Below, piece by piece: positions 19,947 through 29,561 of a stretch of DNA of 64,000 nucleotides. Under the pieces are notes generated by a model that did no database searches, was not told the origin of the DNA, and saw only the letters and a list, made by a program, of their open reading frames with translations. Location: NCBI RefSeq assembly GCF_010671925.1, contig NZ_JAAHIH010000001.1:1121053-1185052 (forward strand), given 5' to 3'. This DNA comes from Moorena sp. SIOASIH. Lineage in GTDB: Bacteria > Cyanobacteriota > Cyanobacteriia > Cyanobacteriales > Coleofasciculaceae. Both the position numbers and the translations under genes were made by a program. How positions within the stretch are numbered: the stretch's first letter is position 1; the number at the start of each line of letters is the position of its first letter.

Positions 19947-20327
19947 TGGTGATTATTTATTAGTCATTTGTTAATTGTTAATTGTTAATTGTTATTCGTT
20001 AATCGTTAATGGTTAATGTCTATAGCATTTCCCAAGAAATCAGAAAACCCAATACTGATTTATCATAACACCAAAAAATCCTCTGCTCTCTTTCCTAATG
20101 TTCCCTGTTTACTGCCCCCCCTTATTAATGAGGGTTAGGGGGGATTACTGTTCTGTTCTTTAATCAATTAACTTTTCCCATCTCAACTGAAAATGCTATA
20201 GCTTTTATCATAACTATCAGGTTTTTTTTTAACCATTTCCGAATTACCTACTCCCTACTCCCGCGCCACCCAAAATTTTGTACCTCAGCAAGTTAATAAA
20301 TGCTATATATTTTAATCTATACAATCC
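19947..20327. other. Spacer with two abutting TATAGC-family elements
   Basis: No gene. attgtta repeats at 19971-20005, then elements at 20021-20200 and 20197-20307 share the central tatagc. Any shared promoter of the flanking minus-strand genes would be disrupted. Confidence 0.75.
20021..20307. mobile_element. Two head-to-tail TATAGC-family MITEs
   Basis: The first copy begins tatagcatttcccaag and ends ctcaactgaaaatgctata. The second starts in the same tatagc at 20197 and ends gttaataaatgctata at 20307. The first has a longer core with a gggggg/cccccc-type stem. Confidence 0.75.
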
Positions 20328-20915
20328 TTAAGATACTTTACCTAATAAGGCTAACCATAAACGCTGATGACCTTTGGAGCCACTATAGAAGAGTAAATTG
20401 ATTAATAGTTTAAGAGCTAGTTGCTTTAGCCTATCAGTTGATACATTTTCTTCTTGGGCCATCCGCTCTCGATAAGTGTTGTTAAAATTATCTAAGTAAT
20501 CTCCCAATAAAGCAGCACGATGAGGTTCACTGTTTTGTTGTGTCATTTGTTCGAGTAAAGCCACCGCACGACGGATTAGTTCTTGATGGCCTTTAGCCAA
20601 GTGACAGATGATTAAAACTAGCGATCGCGCTTCCTCCACATCCAGCTTTTTCCGGCCTCCTGAACTTTTGCGCAGGGGATTAGACTGACGCAGACGCCAC
20701 AATGCTACTCGGTCTGTGATCATTGACTCTAAATTTAATTCAGCAGCAGCTTGCAGCATCTCCTCTGAACCAATACCTGCTAGAGCTTCTAGACTAAGCA
20801 AGACTAAATCTAGCTGGGTTTTGATATTATCGAGATCGATTGAGTCTGCGGCTTGACTCAGAGGCAAATCCTCCCAAGCAGGAGGTGATTTTGGCATCTT
20901 GACAGTGGAAACCAT
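20328..20915 (-). CDS. DUF3038 family cyanobacterial protein
   Basis: 195 residues, soluble and helical, without membrane segments. The central RVALWRLRQSNPLRKSSGG region followed by EEARSLVLIICHLAKGHQEL is typical of the cyanobacterial DUF3038 family. It precedes the DUF4335 gene on the same strand, the usual gene order, although 380 bases of repeats now separate the two. Function unknown. Confidence 0.87.
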   Translation of the reverse strand: MVSTVKMPKSPPAWEDLPLSQAADSIDLDNIKTQLDLVLLSLEALAGIGSEEMLQAAAELNLESMITDRVALWRLRQSNPLRKSSGGRKKLDVEEARSLVLIICHLAKGHQELIRRAVALLEQMTQQNSEPHRAALLGDYLDNFNNTYRERMAQEENVSTDRLKQLALKLLINLLFYSGSKGHQRLWLALLGKVS

Positions 20916-21732
20916 AATTTTATTTTAGCTTACGGCAAAATAAGCCCCACATCTTATTAATGCGCAGGATAAGTGTGGGATGAATTTTGCACAGGGTATG
21001 CATGGAATTGCTATAATATAATCTACTGATAAACAAAGCCGAACGCGCCCCGCGTGGCCTACGGCCTTAAATGCTGGTTTGTCAGCACAACAGTCTTAAA
21101 AGAAAGACCAGGAAAACAGAGCGGCAGCGATGCAGCGCGGTCTTGGGGAGGCAGCGCGGTCTTGGGGAGGCAGCGCCGCCAAAGGGGGTTCCCACGGGGC
21201 AAACAGCGGTGCGGACGCAGGTTCCGCACACAGACCCATGCGCCATGAGCGACTGCCGTGGTTTCCCCCATGACCGCGCTGCATCAAGAGAGGGCAGTCC
21301 GTTCTTAAAGCCCAGCGCCTCCTAAGCAATAGCCGGATTGGCTGGGAAGCCGACACTGAACCTGTAAGGTCAGTGTCGGATCTGTCACTAAAGCAAATCC
21401 GGTTTACCCGTCGCTGTTACAGGTTTGGAAACACGACTACCAAAGATTAAAGTATGTTTCCTGCTGGTAAAGCTTTGGTTTAAAGTTAGAAGGTTGAAGG
21501 TTGTCTGGTTGAATGTTGAAGGTTGTCTGGTTGTCTGGTTGTCTGGTTGAATGTTCAAAAATGCATTCTAACCTGTTAACCCGCTAACCCGCTAACCCGC
21601 TAACCTGCTAACCCGCTAACCTGCTAACCCGCTAACCTGCTAACCCGCTAACCTGCTAACCCGCTAACCCGCTAACCTGCTAACCTGCTAACCTGCTAAC
21701 CTGCTAACCCGCTAACCTGCTAACCTGTGACC
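20916..21732. other. Repeat-rich spacer between DUF3038 gene and mutS2
   Basis: No gene is supported. Contents: a hairpin at 20946-20979 (cccacatcttat/ataagtgtggg), a GC-rich composite repeat at 21040-21320 (gcgcggtcttggggagg twice), a 10-base-pair stem at 21350-21379 (ccgacactga/tcagtgtcgg), ggttgtctggttgaa repeats, and the octamer array at 21576-21727. Confidence 0.7.
21576..21727. repeat. Octamer tandem array ctaacccg/ctaacctg
   Basis: About 19 units of ctaacc(c/t)g end directly beside the mutS2 stop codon. Confidence 0.9.
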
Positions 21733-24645
21733 TTATTTAAGATAAGCAACGGTAACACCAGTCCCACCCTCAGATTGTTCGGCTAGCTTAAAACGCTCCA
21801 CTAGAGGGTGCTGTTCCAAGAAAGCGTGGACACCTTGTCTTAATCGACCAGTTCCTTTGCCATGAATAATCCAGAGTACTCCAAACTCTATCGCCTTAGA
21901 TATTGCTTGGTCGATGTCAATCTCTGCATTAGCTACCCGACTTCCTCGAATATCAATGGTATTTTTCGAGGTGCGCACAGCCGTAGCTGGCCGCGAAACT
22001 GGGGCTGAGGTGGGAGCTGGTTTTGATGTAGGTTTTACCACATTTTCGGGTTTTTGTCCATCCAACGATTCCACATCAGCTAGGGCAACGGTCATTTTCA
22101 TTAAGCCAAAGCGTACCGTTAGCTCCCCATTATCTGCGGTACTTAGTATCTCGGCTGTCTGATTCAATCGGGGAATGCGAATGCGATCGCCCACTTTGGG
22201 ACGGAATCCTGGTTTTGGTTTAGGAGGCGGTGCGGCTGGGATTTGACGCTGGGCAATCTCCTTAAGAGCGTTTGTGGCTTTTTGGGCATTTTGAGCGGTT
22301 TGGGAGCCTTGCTGCAACTGGCGAATCACTTGGGCAATTTCTTTCTTAGCTTGTGCGATCGCATCTTGCACAGACCGTTCCTGGGAAAGCTTCAATTCCC
22401 GTTCCCGCTCCTGCAAAAGTTTTGCCCGTTCAGAAAGTTCCTGATGGAGAGATTCAGCTTGTTGCAGTAACTGATTGGCCTGTTGGGCTTTAGTTTCCTG
22501 AGTGCGCCGTTGAGCTTCTAAACCTGCAATTACCTGATTTACATCTTCCGAAGCTCCCCCCAAAAGGGTTTGAGCCTGATCCACCACCGATGGGTTTAAC
22601 CCTAAGCGTCTAGCAATGCTCAAGGCATTGGAGCGACCGGGAATACCCCACAATAAACGGTAAGTGGGTGACAGGGTTTGGTCATCAAACTCCACCGAGG
22701 CATTCTCAAACCGCTCGTCTTGATATTTTAGTGCTTTGAGTTCCCCATAATGCGTGGTCGCAATGGTTAATTGTGTTGTGTTTGCCAGGTATTTCAGTAA
22801 TGCGATCGCTAATGCACTACCTTCTGCCGGGTCAGTCCCTGCTCCTACTTCATCTAATAGCACGAGTGAGGCACTAGGAGTTGAAGGTTGTTTCAGGTTG
22901 GCAGGTTGTTCGCGTAGCGTGGCCGAAAGGCCAAGGTTGGCAGGTTGTTCGCGTAGCGTGGCCGAAAGGCCAAGGTTATCTGGTTGAATGTTGGCAGGTT
23001 GAATGTTGTCTGGTTGAATGTTGTCTGGTTGAAGGTTAGGTGGTTGAATGTTAGGTGGTTGAATGTTAGGTGGTTGAATGTTAGGTGGTTGAATGTTAGG
23101 TGGTTGAAGGTTATCTGGTTGAATGTTATCTGGTTGAAGGTTATCTGGTTGAAGGTTAGCTGGTTGAAGGTTATCTGGTTGAAGGTTATCTGGTTGAAGG
23201 TTATCTGGTTGAAGGTTATCTGGTTGAAGGTTATCTGGTTGAAGGTTATCTTGAGAACCTTGGCCTTTCGGCCACGCTTCGCGAACAACCTTCAACCTGC
23301 CAACTTGCAACTCTCTGCCTACCTGAAACTCTTGAGAACCTCCAACCTTGGCCTTTTGGCCACCCTTCGCGAACAACCTGCCAACCTGTAACTCTTCTTT
23401 TGGGGTAGTTATCGCCTCAATAATCCGACTAATCCGACGAATGTGACCGGAGAAAGTGGATAAACTCTGTTCTATAGACTGCTCATCCCCAATATCTGCC
23501 AAAATTTGCTCAAACCAAGGTATTTCTACTGGTTCCCTTGCTGGCACAAATAAACCAGCTTTTGCCATCAGTGCCGCTAAACCAAAAGTTTTCAAAGTAA
23601 CGGTTTTACCCCCAGTATTGGGACCGGTAATAGCAACTACCCGAATATAGGACTGAATCTGGACATCAATGGGAACCACTGATGTGCCTTGTTCATGTTT
23701 TTGCTGCCACACCAGTAGGGGATGGCGCAGTTGCCGTAGAGTAATGCTTTCATTCTGATTGCGGTCAATGAATCTGGGGGGATTGGCTTCTAACCACAGA
23801 CTATACCTTGCCTTAGCAGTAGCTAAATCCAGGGTAGTTGCTACAACCAGCAACCGTTCCAAGTCTGGCTTAACTGCTGCTACTTGTTCAGTCAAGGCAC
23901 GACGTACTGCTTCCGCTTCCACTTGTTCTTGCCGCCGCTGGGTCCGAAGTTGATTGCCTAACCCAACAATGGACTTCGGTTCCACGTATAGGGTGGCACC
24001 GGTGCTAGAGGTATCGTGAACAATACCAGGAATAGCATCTTTCTGGGGAGCTTTAACCGGGAGTACAAACCGATCACCCCGTTGAGTAATTAACTGTTGC
24101 TGTAATGCCCCCCCTTTACGCTGAACAATCCCCTGGAGGATTTCATAAATTCGGTCTCGTAATGATTTCATCTGAGTCCGAATCCCTGCCAGTTTGGGGG
24201 TTGCCCGGTCAGCTACATCGCCTCGGTCATCGATACAACGGTGAATTTCTTGTTCAAGTTCTGGGTAAGTGCGGCTGTCAGCCACCAGTTCCTTGAGAAT
24301 TGGTACATCCTCTTGGTCTTCAATAAACCGCCGTAGACGCCTGACACCAGCTAAGGTTGTTGCGATCGCTAATAGTTCCTCACCAGACAAAATGCCTTGG
24401 AGCTCTGCTCTATCGAGAGATTCACCAATATCTTGGATGCCGTCAAAGGTTAGTCCTGTGTCTAAACTAGTTTCCAGTTGGTAGGCTTCTTTGGTCTGGG
24501 CTAGCAGGTCTAGGCTTTCCCGTTGAGTTGCTGGGGGGTGGAGATAACGAGCCGCAAAGGCTCCCAGCTTAGTAGCCGCAAACGTAGCCAGGTGTTGGCA
24601 CAGGCGGGACCATTCCAGTAGTTCTAAGGTTTCAGATTGAATCAA
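21733..24645 (-). CDS. mutS2: MutS2 family ATPase/endonuclease with an internal repeat insertion
   Basis: 970 residues, against roughly 780-830 for usual MutS2. MutS2 acts on recombination intermediates and collided ribosomes, depending on species. Walker A is ITGPNTGGKTVTLKTFG (near 340), Walker B is SLVLLDEVGAGTDPAEG (near 592), and the C-terminal Smr domain has IDIRGSRVANAEIDID and IIHGKGTGRLR. Between the post-Walker A helix (RRISRIIEAITTPKEE) and Walker B lie about 175 extra residues (about 415-589) of DNLQP/PNIQP units and NLGLSATLREQPA. They are coded by 15-base tandem repeats and palindromic repeats found elsewhere in the window. The frame is kept throughout, so the protein may still be made. 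Confidence 0.93.
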   Translation of the reverse strand: MIQSETLELLEWSRLCQHLATFAATKLGAFAARYLHPPATQRESLDLLAQTKEAYQLETSLDTGLTFDGIQDIGESLDRAELQGILSGEELLAIATTLAGVRRLRRFIEDQEDVPILKELVADSRTYPELEQEIHRCIDDRGDVADRATPKLAGIRTQMKSLRDRIYEILQGIVQRKGGALQQQLITQRGDRFVLPVKAPQKDAIPGIVHDTSSTGATLYVEPKSIVGLGNQLRTQRRQEQVEAEAVRRALTEQVAAVKPDLERLLVVATTLDLATAKARYSLWLEANPPRFIDRNQNESITLRQLRHPLLVWQQKHEQGTSVVPIDVQIQSYIRVVAITGPNTGGKTVTLKTFGLAALMAKAGLFVPAREPVEIPWFEQILADIGDEQSIEQSLSTFSGHIRRISRIIEAITTPKEELQVGRLFAKGGQKAKVGGSQEFQVGRELQVGRLKVVREAWPKGQGSQDNLQPDNLQPDNLQPDNLQPDNLQPDNLQPANLQPDNLQPDNIQPDNLQPPNIQPPNIQPPNIQPPNIQPPNLQPDNIQPDNIQPANIQPDNLGLSATLREQPANLGLSATLREQPANLKQPSTPSASLVLLDEVGAGTDPAEGSALAIALLKYLANTTQLTIATTHYGELKALKYQDERFENASVEFDDQTLSPTYRLLWGIPGRSNALSIARRLGLNPSVVDQAQTLLGGASEDVNQVIAGLEAQRRTQETKAQQANQLLQQAESLHQELSERAKLLQERERELKLSQERSVQDAIAQAKKEIAQVIRQLQQGSQTAQNAQKATNALKEIAQRQIPAAPPPKPKPGFRPKVGDRIRIPRLNQTAEILSTADNGELTVRFGLMKMTVALADVESLDGQKPENVVKPTSKPAPTSAPVSRPATAVRTSKNTIDIRGSRVANAEIDIDQAISKAIEFGVLWIIHGKGTGRLRQGVHAFLEQHPLVERFKLAEQSEGGTGVTVAYLK
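22895..23400. repeat. In-frame 15-base tandem array and palindromic repeats within mutS2
   Basis: About 18 units of a 15-base repeat (ggttgaaggttatct and variants) at 22980-23252. They are flanked by copies of the ttcgcgtagcgtggccgaaa palindromic repeat at 22907-22975 and, inverted, at 23262-23380. All unit lengths are multiples of three. Confidence 0.9.
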
Positions 24646-25063
24646 GGCTCAGAGACAAACGCATACCTCAATTGTATTATCTGATAATTCGGTTAGGAGT
24701 GGGAAAGTTTAGATTGAGCAAATTACCAATTACCAATTACCTAAGTATTCAGCAGTCAGCGGTCAGCTTATTTTATTCAAAAGCTGTCTCGTTCCCGTAG
24801 CTTGGCCTACAGCTAATGGCTGATAGCACCTCAAGTAGCGTGGCACAAGCTTCTAGCCTGTGACCCATGAGCTGATACGCGACACGCTGATACGCGACAC
24901 GCTGATAGCTGATACGCGACACGCTGATACGCGACACGCTGATAGCTTACCTAATTACCAATTGCCCTCTGAAAAAGACACAAAAACCCTAAATTGGGAT
25001 ATGCTGGAAATAGTTGATGTATGCCCTGCCAGATTTATCCTAAATTCTCCTTCTTCAGATGGT
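24646..25063. other. Spacer with ctgatacgcgacacg repeats
   Basis: No convincing gene. Tandem ctgatacgcgacacg units at 24870-24945. The 72-codon frame across this region is repeat-derived. Confidence 0.65.
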
Positions 25064-25978
25064 TTAATCGTATGGTAGGGCTTCCCTAAGGTTTTTAGCC
25101 CCAGTACGAGTACTGCTTTTTGTATCCGGTAAAGTAGGAGTAGGTTTATAGGGCAGAGGAATATACTGTACCGATGGACGTCCACCTTGAGGTTGGGGGT
25201 ACAAATCCATTAGTTTATAAATAGCTTTAGGTAGACCAACCGTAATAGGTAGACCTAGTTCAGACGCTTCTTCGACAGTAATCGGACAGTCATGGGTGAT
25301 TTGACCAGTGGTAAGAAAGTCAATAATTCTATCGATGTGTTCTGGGTCAATCTTCTGCTTAGGGATATCATCTAGCAGCAGTGTTCGCACGAAACGTTGC
25401 ACCTGCTTAATGGCTTTACCTGCCAAATCGGCCATCATCAAGGTTTCGTCATCAATACTCTCAAGGGGCTTTTGCTCCACAACTCTGAGAATGCTAGCAG
25501 CAGCAGTATTCCCTAATTGAGGGTCAACTGGTCCAAGGACAGCATTGGCATCCATGACAATTTCATCTGAGGCTAGGGCTAACATGGTACCACCACTCAT
25601 AGCATAGTGAGGTACAAAGACAGTAACTTTAGAAGGATGACGAATTAAAGCTCTAGCAATTTGTTCTGTAGCCAGCACTAATCCCCCAGGAGTATGTAGA
25701 ATAAGATCAATAGGAACATCTGGTGGAGTTAGACGAATTGCCCTGAGCACTTGTTCAGAATCTTCAATAGATATGTAGCGGGACACAGGGATGCCAAACA
25801 AGCTAATAGACTCTTGTCGGTGAATCAGTAAAATCAGCCGACTTTTGCGGTTATGCTCGAATTCTTGCAAAGCTCGAAAACGTCTAAATTGCATCTGGCG
25901 ACGTTGCCACAAGGGCTGCAACGAGGAGATGATCAGAAAAATCCAGAACAGATCAAAAAAGTTAAAGCTAAAGTTCAT
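25064..25978 (-). CDS. Membrane-anchored ClpP-fold serine protease (SDH/SppA-like)
   Basis: 304 residues. An N-terminal hydrophobic anchor (about 4-22) precedes a ClpP/crotonase-fold domain of the serine dehydrogenase proteinase (SDH_sah) family. Seen: LILHTPGGLVLATEQIARAL (oxyanion-type glycine turn), then HYAMSGGTMLALASDEIVMD, which holds the candidate nucleophile serine, and ANAVLGPVDPQLG. Members are thought to be membrane-associated proteases; the substrate is unknown. A proline-rich tail follows residue 255. It lies alone between repeat-filled spacers. Confidence 0.85.
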   Translation of the reverse strand: MNFSFNFFDLFWIFLIISSLQPLWQRRQMQFRRFRALQEFEHNRKSRLILLIHRQESISLFGIPVSRYISIEDSEQVLRAIRLTPPDVPIDLILHTPGGLVLATEQIARALIRHPSKVTVFVPHYAMSGGTMLALASDEIVMDANAVLGPVDPQLGNTAAASILRVVEQKPLESIDDETLMMADLAGKAIKQVQRFVRTLLLDDIPKQKIDPEHIDRIIDFLTTGQITHDCPITVEEASELGLPITVGLPKAIYKLMDLYPQPQGGRPSVQYIPLPYKPTPTLPDTKSSTRTGAKNLREALPYD

Positions 25979-26464
25979 CGCTTATTTACAGGTATCTAGT
26001 AGTTGTACCCTTTAGTTTTCCCGTGGTTAGGATGGTTTATTGCTAATTTTTAGTTTTTTTGGCTTAGTTTTGTGGGTTCATGCCTTGCTAAAGAAGCCTA
26101 GACTGTTTTTAAGTAAGGATTCAGCCGTCAGCCGTTAGCCGTCAGCCGTCAGCCAAGGCCAAAGGCCACGCTACTTGAGGTGCTGACTTAACAGAGATTA
26201 AACCAATGCTTACTTATTTTATTCAAAAGCTGAGAGCTGATAGCTGAGAGTTGATAGCTGATACGCGACACGCTGATAGCTGATAGCTTACGTTTTTAAG
26301 TCTTCAGCAAGTACTGATAATATTGTGCCCTATCACCTGTAGTGTAAGCAACGCCAAAACTCCTGTAAGTTAAATTCAGTTAAGTTTTGTTACAAAAAGC
26401 CCATCTCAGCCATAAAAGTTATGGGTTAACCCTGATAAGTATTTAGTGACTCAATCGAGAGTAT
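25979..26464. other. Spacer with tandem repeats
   Basis: cagccgt repeats (26125-26152), a gccaaaggccacgctac palindromic piece, and gctgatag/gctgagag repeats (26230-26290). The last 150 bases are plain AT-rich sequence and probably hold the promoter of the small gene at 26465. Confidence 0.6.
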
Positions 26465-26665
26465 ATGCCCTTACTCATAAGTCTGGTGATTGCCGCAGTA
26501 GCTACTTACCTTTCTCTGAACACTACAGAAGAAATCTTGAAAGTGGCATCATTATTAATAGTGATAATTTGCCTGTTTATCAGCCTTGTTTGTGCCCCAC
26601 TACTAATTAAAGTGTTGATTGTGGGAGTTCTCCTACTAATTCCGAAAATCCCAAGGAAATCTTAA
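26465..26665 (+). CDS. Small two-helix membrane protein
   Basis: 66 residues, almost all hydrophobic, with helices near 3-20 and 25-60 and a basic tail PKIPRKS. A gagag sequence 4-8 bases before the ATG could serve as ribosome binding site. Similar short membrane proteins are, as far as I recall, conserved in cyanobacteria and sometimes misnamed riboflavin synthase. I assign no function. Confidence 0.6.
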   Translation: MPLLISLVIAAVATYLSLNTTEEILKVASLLIVIICLFISLVCAPLLIKVLIVGVLLLIPKIPRKS

Positions 26666-26685
26666 GTCTTGTGGCTGAATGCTTA

Positions 26686-26788
26686 TACCAAATCCGGTTT
26701 AATAAGACTATATTCAAAACAATCAAAGCCCTTGCCTAGAATTGATTTGAGGATTTAGGTAATTAACCTATAATAACCGGATTTGGTA
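26686..26788. mobile_element. 103-base MITE with TACCAAATCCGGTT ends
   Basis: Perfect 14-base terminal inverted repeats taccaaatccggtt and aaccggatttggta around an AT-rich centre. No open frame. Confidence 0.75.
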
Positions 26789-26820
26789 TTAAACCCACAT
26801 TCCGGAGGTTGGAGAGATTA

Positions 26821-26850
26821 TAAAAACCCCTACAATAACTCGTAGGGGTG
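26821..26850 (-). terminator. Rho-independent terminator (minus strand)
   Basis: Arms acccctac and gtaggggt around a loop. On the minus strand the stem is followed by five U residues. It lies about 165 bases after the amidase stop codon. The interval (26871-27000) is open on the minus strand for about 42 codons before a stop and may be a gene remnant. Confidence 0.75.
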
Positions 26851-27013
26851 TGTGGATGATTTCGATTGATTTATTGGTTGTTACTATATTGCTGAATCAG
26901 GTAATTTAAAATAGTTCCGATTCGCTGATTAGCAGCACTAGTAGTACCTTGATACTCAGTTAGTTTTGATTTGGTCTGTACTTGTCTAGATCCCAAAAAA
27001 TCTCAGTTACCCA

Positions 27014-28648
27014 CTAATAGTCAAAATTTTCACCAGGCAAAGCAGGAGTGGTTGTTGGAGGTCGCCGAAACTGGGTTGCCTGTTCGTAAGCATAAGCGAA
27101 TCCCAGTAAGGTAGGCTCACTGTAAGGCTTTCCAAAGAAAGTCAGTCCTAGGGGTAATCCCTGCTGAGTAAAGCCCATTGCCACGGAAATGCCGGGAAAA
27201 CCAGAAACATTGGCTAAGTACCCTGGTATGTAGGGGTCATTTGAGGCACATTGATAGGTTGGATCCTCGACATTATAGAGCGGACCGGCAGGACACGTCA
27301 TGGTGGGCCAAATAATCGCGTCGAGATTTTGGGCACTCATAATCGATAAAATCTCCTGGCGAACCCTAGGAAACTCGAAATGGAGAATATAAAGATATTC
27401 GGGATCAGCCAGTTCTGGATGCTTTAAAGACTGTCCAAACCCTCCGACGCGACCAGGATTGAGAGCCTGTTCTGAATTGACTAATGGGTTAGATAAGCTC
27501 ATCGAATACATTTCCCTCAGGGTGTCAGGGAATGGAAGCTGGAGGTTTTTGAGGTAACTATCGATCTGGGGTTCAAACTCAGCCTCTGTTACCTCTTCCA
27601 TGAAAGGCCAGAGGTTTTCCAATTTGGGAGAGAAATCCACCGACTCAACTGTTGCACCTAATTCCCTCAGCTTAGCAATTGCTGCATCAGTTGCAGCATC
27701 TACCTCAGGGTTACCACCGCGAAAATCAATCGCCACCCCAATTCTTGCCCCTTTTAGGGCTTTTTTATTGAGAAACTGGGTGTAGTCCTTATATGTTTTC
27801 CCTTCACTTTCCAGGGTACGGTAATCATTGGGATCAACCCCTGCCATTACACCCAAAGCGATCGCTGCATCTGTCACGGTTCGAGCCATAGGGCCCGCAC
27901 TATCAAAGGAGAGGGTTAGGGGGATGATACCATCTCGACTAACCAGTCCCTGAGTGGGTTTGATACCGACAAGACCTGCTACTGCTGCAGGGCCACGAAT
28001 TGAGCCTGAAGTATCGCTTCCGGTGGCTAAAACAGCAAAATTCGCCGCAATTACAGCCCCACTGCCTCCACTCGAACCCGAAGGATCACGAGTTAATTTG
28101 TAGGGATTGCGTGTCAGTCCCCCAAGGGAACTGTAACCTAGCCTACCATAGGATTCAGCAAATTCACTCATGTTTGCTTTACCAAGAATAATGGCTCCTG
28201 CCTCTCGCAACTTCTTAACAGTAAAAGCATCATCGGGGGGTAAGGAACCTTCCAGCAGCACCGATCCTCCTGTTGTGGGTAAATCGGTAGTGTCATAGTT
28301 ATCTTTCAGAATGATGGGGATGCCATGTAAAGGACTTCGCGGTCCTTTCTGCTGGCGTTCTTGGTCTAACGCCCTTGCTTCTTTAAGGGCATTGTTATTG
28401 ATAGAAATTAGCCCATTAATTTTCGGCCCGTGATCGTCATAGGCTTCAATACGATTGAGATAAAGTTGCACTAATTGTTCAGAAGTGAGTGCATTCTTCT
28501 CAAAAGCTTGGTTAATCTCTGCGATTGTTGCTTCCCTGAGACGAAAGGTCTCAGCGACTGCCTCTGAGGGAAAAGTACTCAGACCTAACATGAAAAGATA
28601 AGTCAGCCCTTGTTTAGCTATTTGCCACCAGGTCAGTTTTTGTTTCAT
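27014..28648 (-). CDS. Exported amidase (amidase signature family)
   Basis: 544 residues with a signal peptide (TYLFMLGLSTFPSEAVA). The Ser-cisSer-Lys triad is complete: lysine in IPIILKDNYDT, cis-serine in DPSGSSGGSGAV and the nucleophile in GSDTSGSIRGPAA. These enzymes cleave C-N amide bonds; exported members act on small amides or peptide amides outside the cytoplasm. The substrate is not readable from sequence. It is single on this strand, with a terminator downstream at 26821-26850 and transposon debris upstream. Confidence 0.9.
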   Translation of the reverse strand: MKQKLTWWQIAKQGLTYLFMLGLSTFPSEAVAETFRLREATIAEINQAFEKNALTSEQLVQLYLNRIEAYDDHGPKINGLISINNNALKEARALDQERQQKGPRSPLHGIPIILKDNYDTTDLPTTGGSVLLEGSLPPDDAFTVKKLREAGAIILGKANMSEFAESYGRLGYSSLGGLTRNPYKLTRDPSGSSGGSGAVIAANFAVLATGSDTSGSIRGPAAVAGLVGIKPTQGLVSRDGIIPLTLSFDSAGPMARTVTDAAIALGVMAGVDPNDYRTLESEGKTYKDYTQFLNKKALKGARIGVAIDFRGGNPEVDAATDAAIAKLRELGATVESVDFSPKLENLWPFMEEVTEAEFEPQIDSYLKNLQLPFPDTLREMYSMSLSNPLVNSEQALNPGRVGGFGQSLKHPELADPEYLYILHFEFPRVRQEILSIMSAQNLDAIIWPTMTCPAGPLYNVEDPTYQCASNDPYIPGYLANVSGFPGISVAMGFTQQGLPLGLTFFGKPYSEPTLLGFAYAYEQATQFRRPPTTTPALPGENFDY

Positions 28649-28727
28649 ATATAAATTGAAATTGCCGCATCAAGAATATTACTGATTGAACTAAGAGGAT
28701 GTTTCACAAGTGATCAGAGATCAACTT

Positions 28728-29090
28728 TTAGGCCAAGCGGCGATCCATGATCCGTATCATAGCCAGATAAATGAATGTCTCTGATGTTTGAGCCAATAAC
28801 TCATAAGTCTCTGAGCAATCGACGGCATCCCATCAGCCAACCAAAAGTGCGCTCCACTACCCAACGCTTTTTAAGCAGTACGAAGCCTTTGGTCTGTTGG
28901 GGTCGGAGTACGTATTGTACCATCCAACCGCAGAAATCCATGACCCACATCATGAAAGGCTCACAACTATTGCCTCCATCAACCCAAATCAGATACAACC
29001 GCGAGACCGCCTTGCCCATCTGTTTGACCTTGTCGAGCACTCGTTTACCCTCAAATTGTTCCGTCCTATAGCAGTCGAAGCAAATAATAG
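28728..29090 (-). pseudogene. IS5-family transposase relic (C-terminal part)
   Basis: The minus strand encodes [19 protein letters not shown], a hallmark of IS5/IS427-type DDE transposases, followed by RRLLRDL. A one-base frameshift then leads to LLAQTSETFIYLAMIRI and the true stop near 28728. A gaggatgtttcacaagtg sequence at 28696 looks like the terminal inverted repeat. The N-terminal catalytic part is missing. Confidence 0.85.
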
Positions 29091-29131
29091 GACATACTAG
29101 TCATCAAGTCAATTTTTGTTAATTAATTAAT

Positions 29132-29290
29132 AAAATCCCAGTTTCTTACAGTTACGATTTAAGAACAAAAGTCATGAGTGCTATTGACGATGGCATGGGA
29201 AAAACTCAAGCTAGTCGTCTCTTTAAAATTACCCGAAATACATTTAATGTCTGGTTAAAAATATTAATAAAAGCAAATTCTAGGCAATAA
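29132..29290 (+). pseudogene. IS630-family transposase N-terminal fragment
   Basis: About 50 codons read SYSYDLRTKVMSAIDDGMGK then TQASRLFKITRNTFNVWLK, the helix-turn-helix start of IS630-type transposases. It ends at TAA 29288-29290 without the DDE domain and has no good start codon. Beyond it, to 29460, the DNA is AT-rich with no gene seen. Confidence 0.8.
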
Positions 29291-29482
29291 TATGGTTATC
29301 AAAAGTGATACTATAAAAAGTATAAATTTAGTTAATTTATGTTTTTCAATACTCCCTAAAATAGAAAAAAACTATATATCAAGCCTAAGGATATAGTTTA
29401 TAGCAGAAAAATCAATTACGGTTATAGAGAAAAGGATGAATAAAAAAGGCAAGATTTTCTAGATAAAATTTCTAAAGCGATG

Positions 29483-29560
29483 CAGAGGTGCGACCCGTGA
29501 TGGCGTTCGCGTAGCGTGACCTACGGTCAAGGGATTGCTCGCCATCACGGAAAACGCACC
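29483..29560. repeat. GGTGCGC-family palindromic repeat
   Basis: Degenerate copy with aggtgcgacccgtgatgg and ccatcacggaaaacgcacc arms. It holds a nested ttcgcgtagcgtgacctacg repeat. Confidence 0.7.
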
Positions 29561-29561
29561 A

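Noticed and set aside
21050..21356. Overlapping short frames in the GC-rich composite repeat
   Set aside because: All lie within palindromic and tandem repeat DNA and show no protein-like pattern.
22893..23391. Long open frames on both strands across the mutS2 repeat
   Set aside because: Unit length is a multiple of three, so several frames stay open; only the mutS2 frame joins conserved domains.
26871..27000. 42-codon open stretch on the minus strand between amidase and terminator
   Set aside because: Ends in a plausible tail (NYLIQQYSNNQ) but has no start codon and is too short to support as a gene; mentioned only as a possible remnant.
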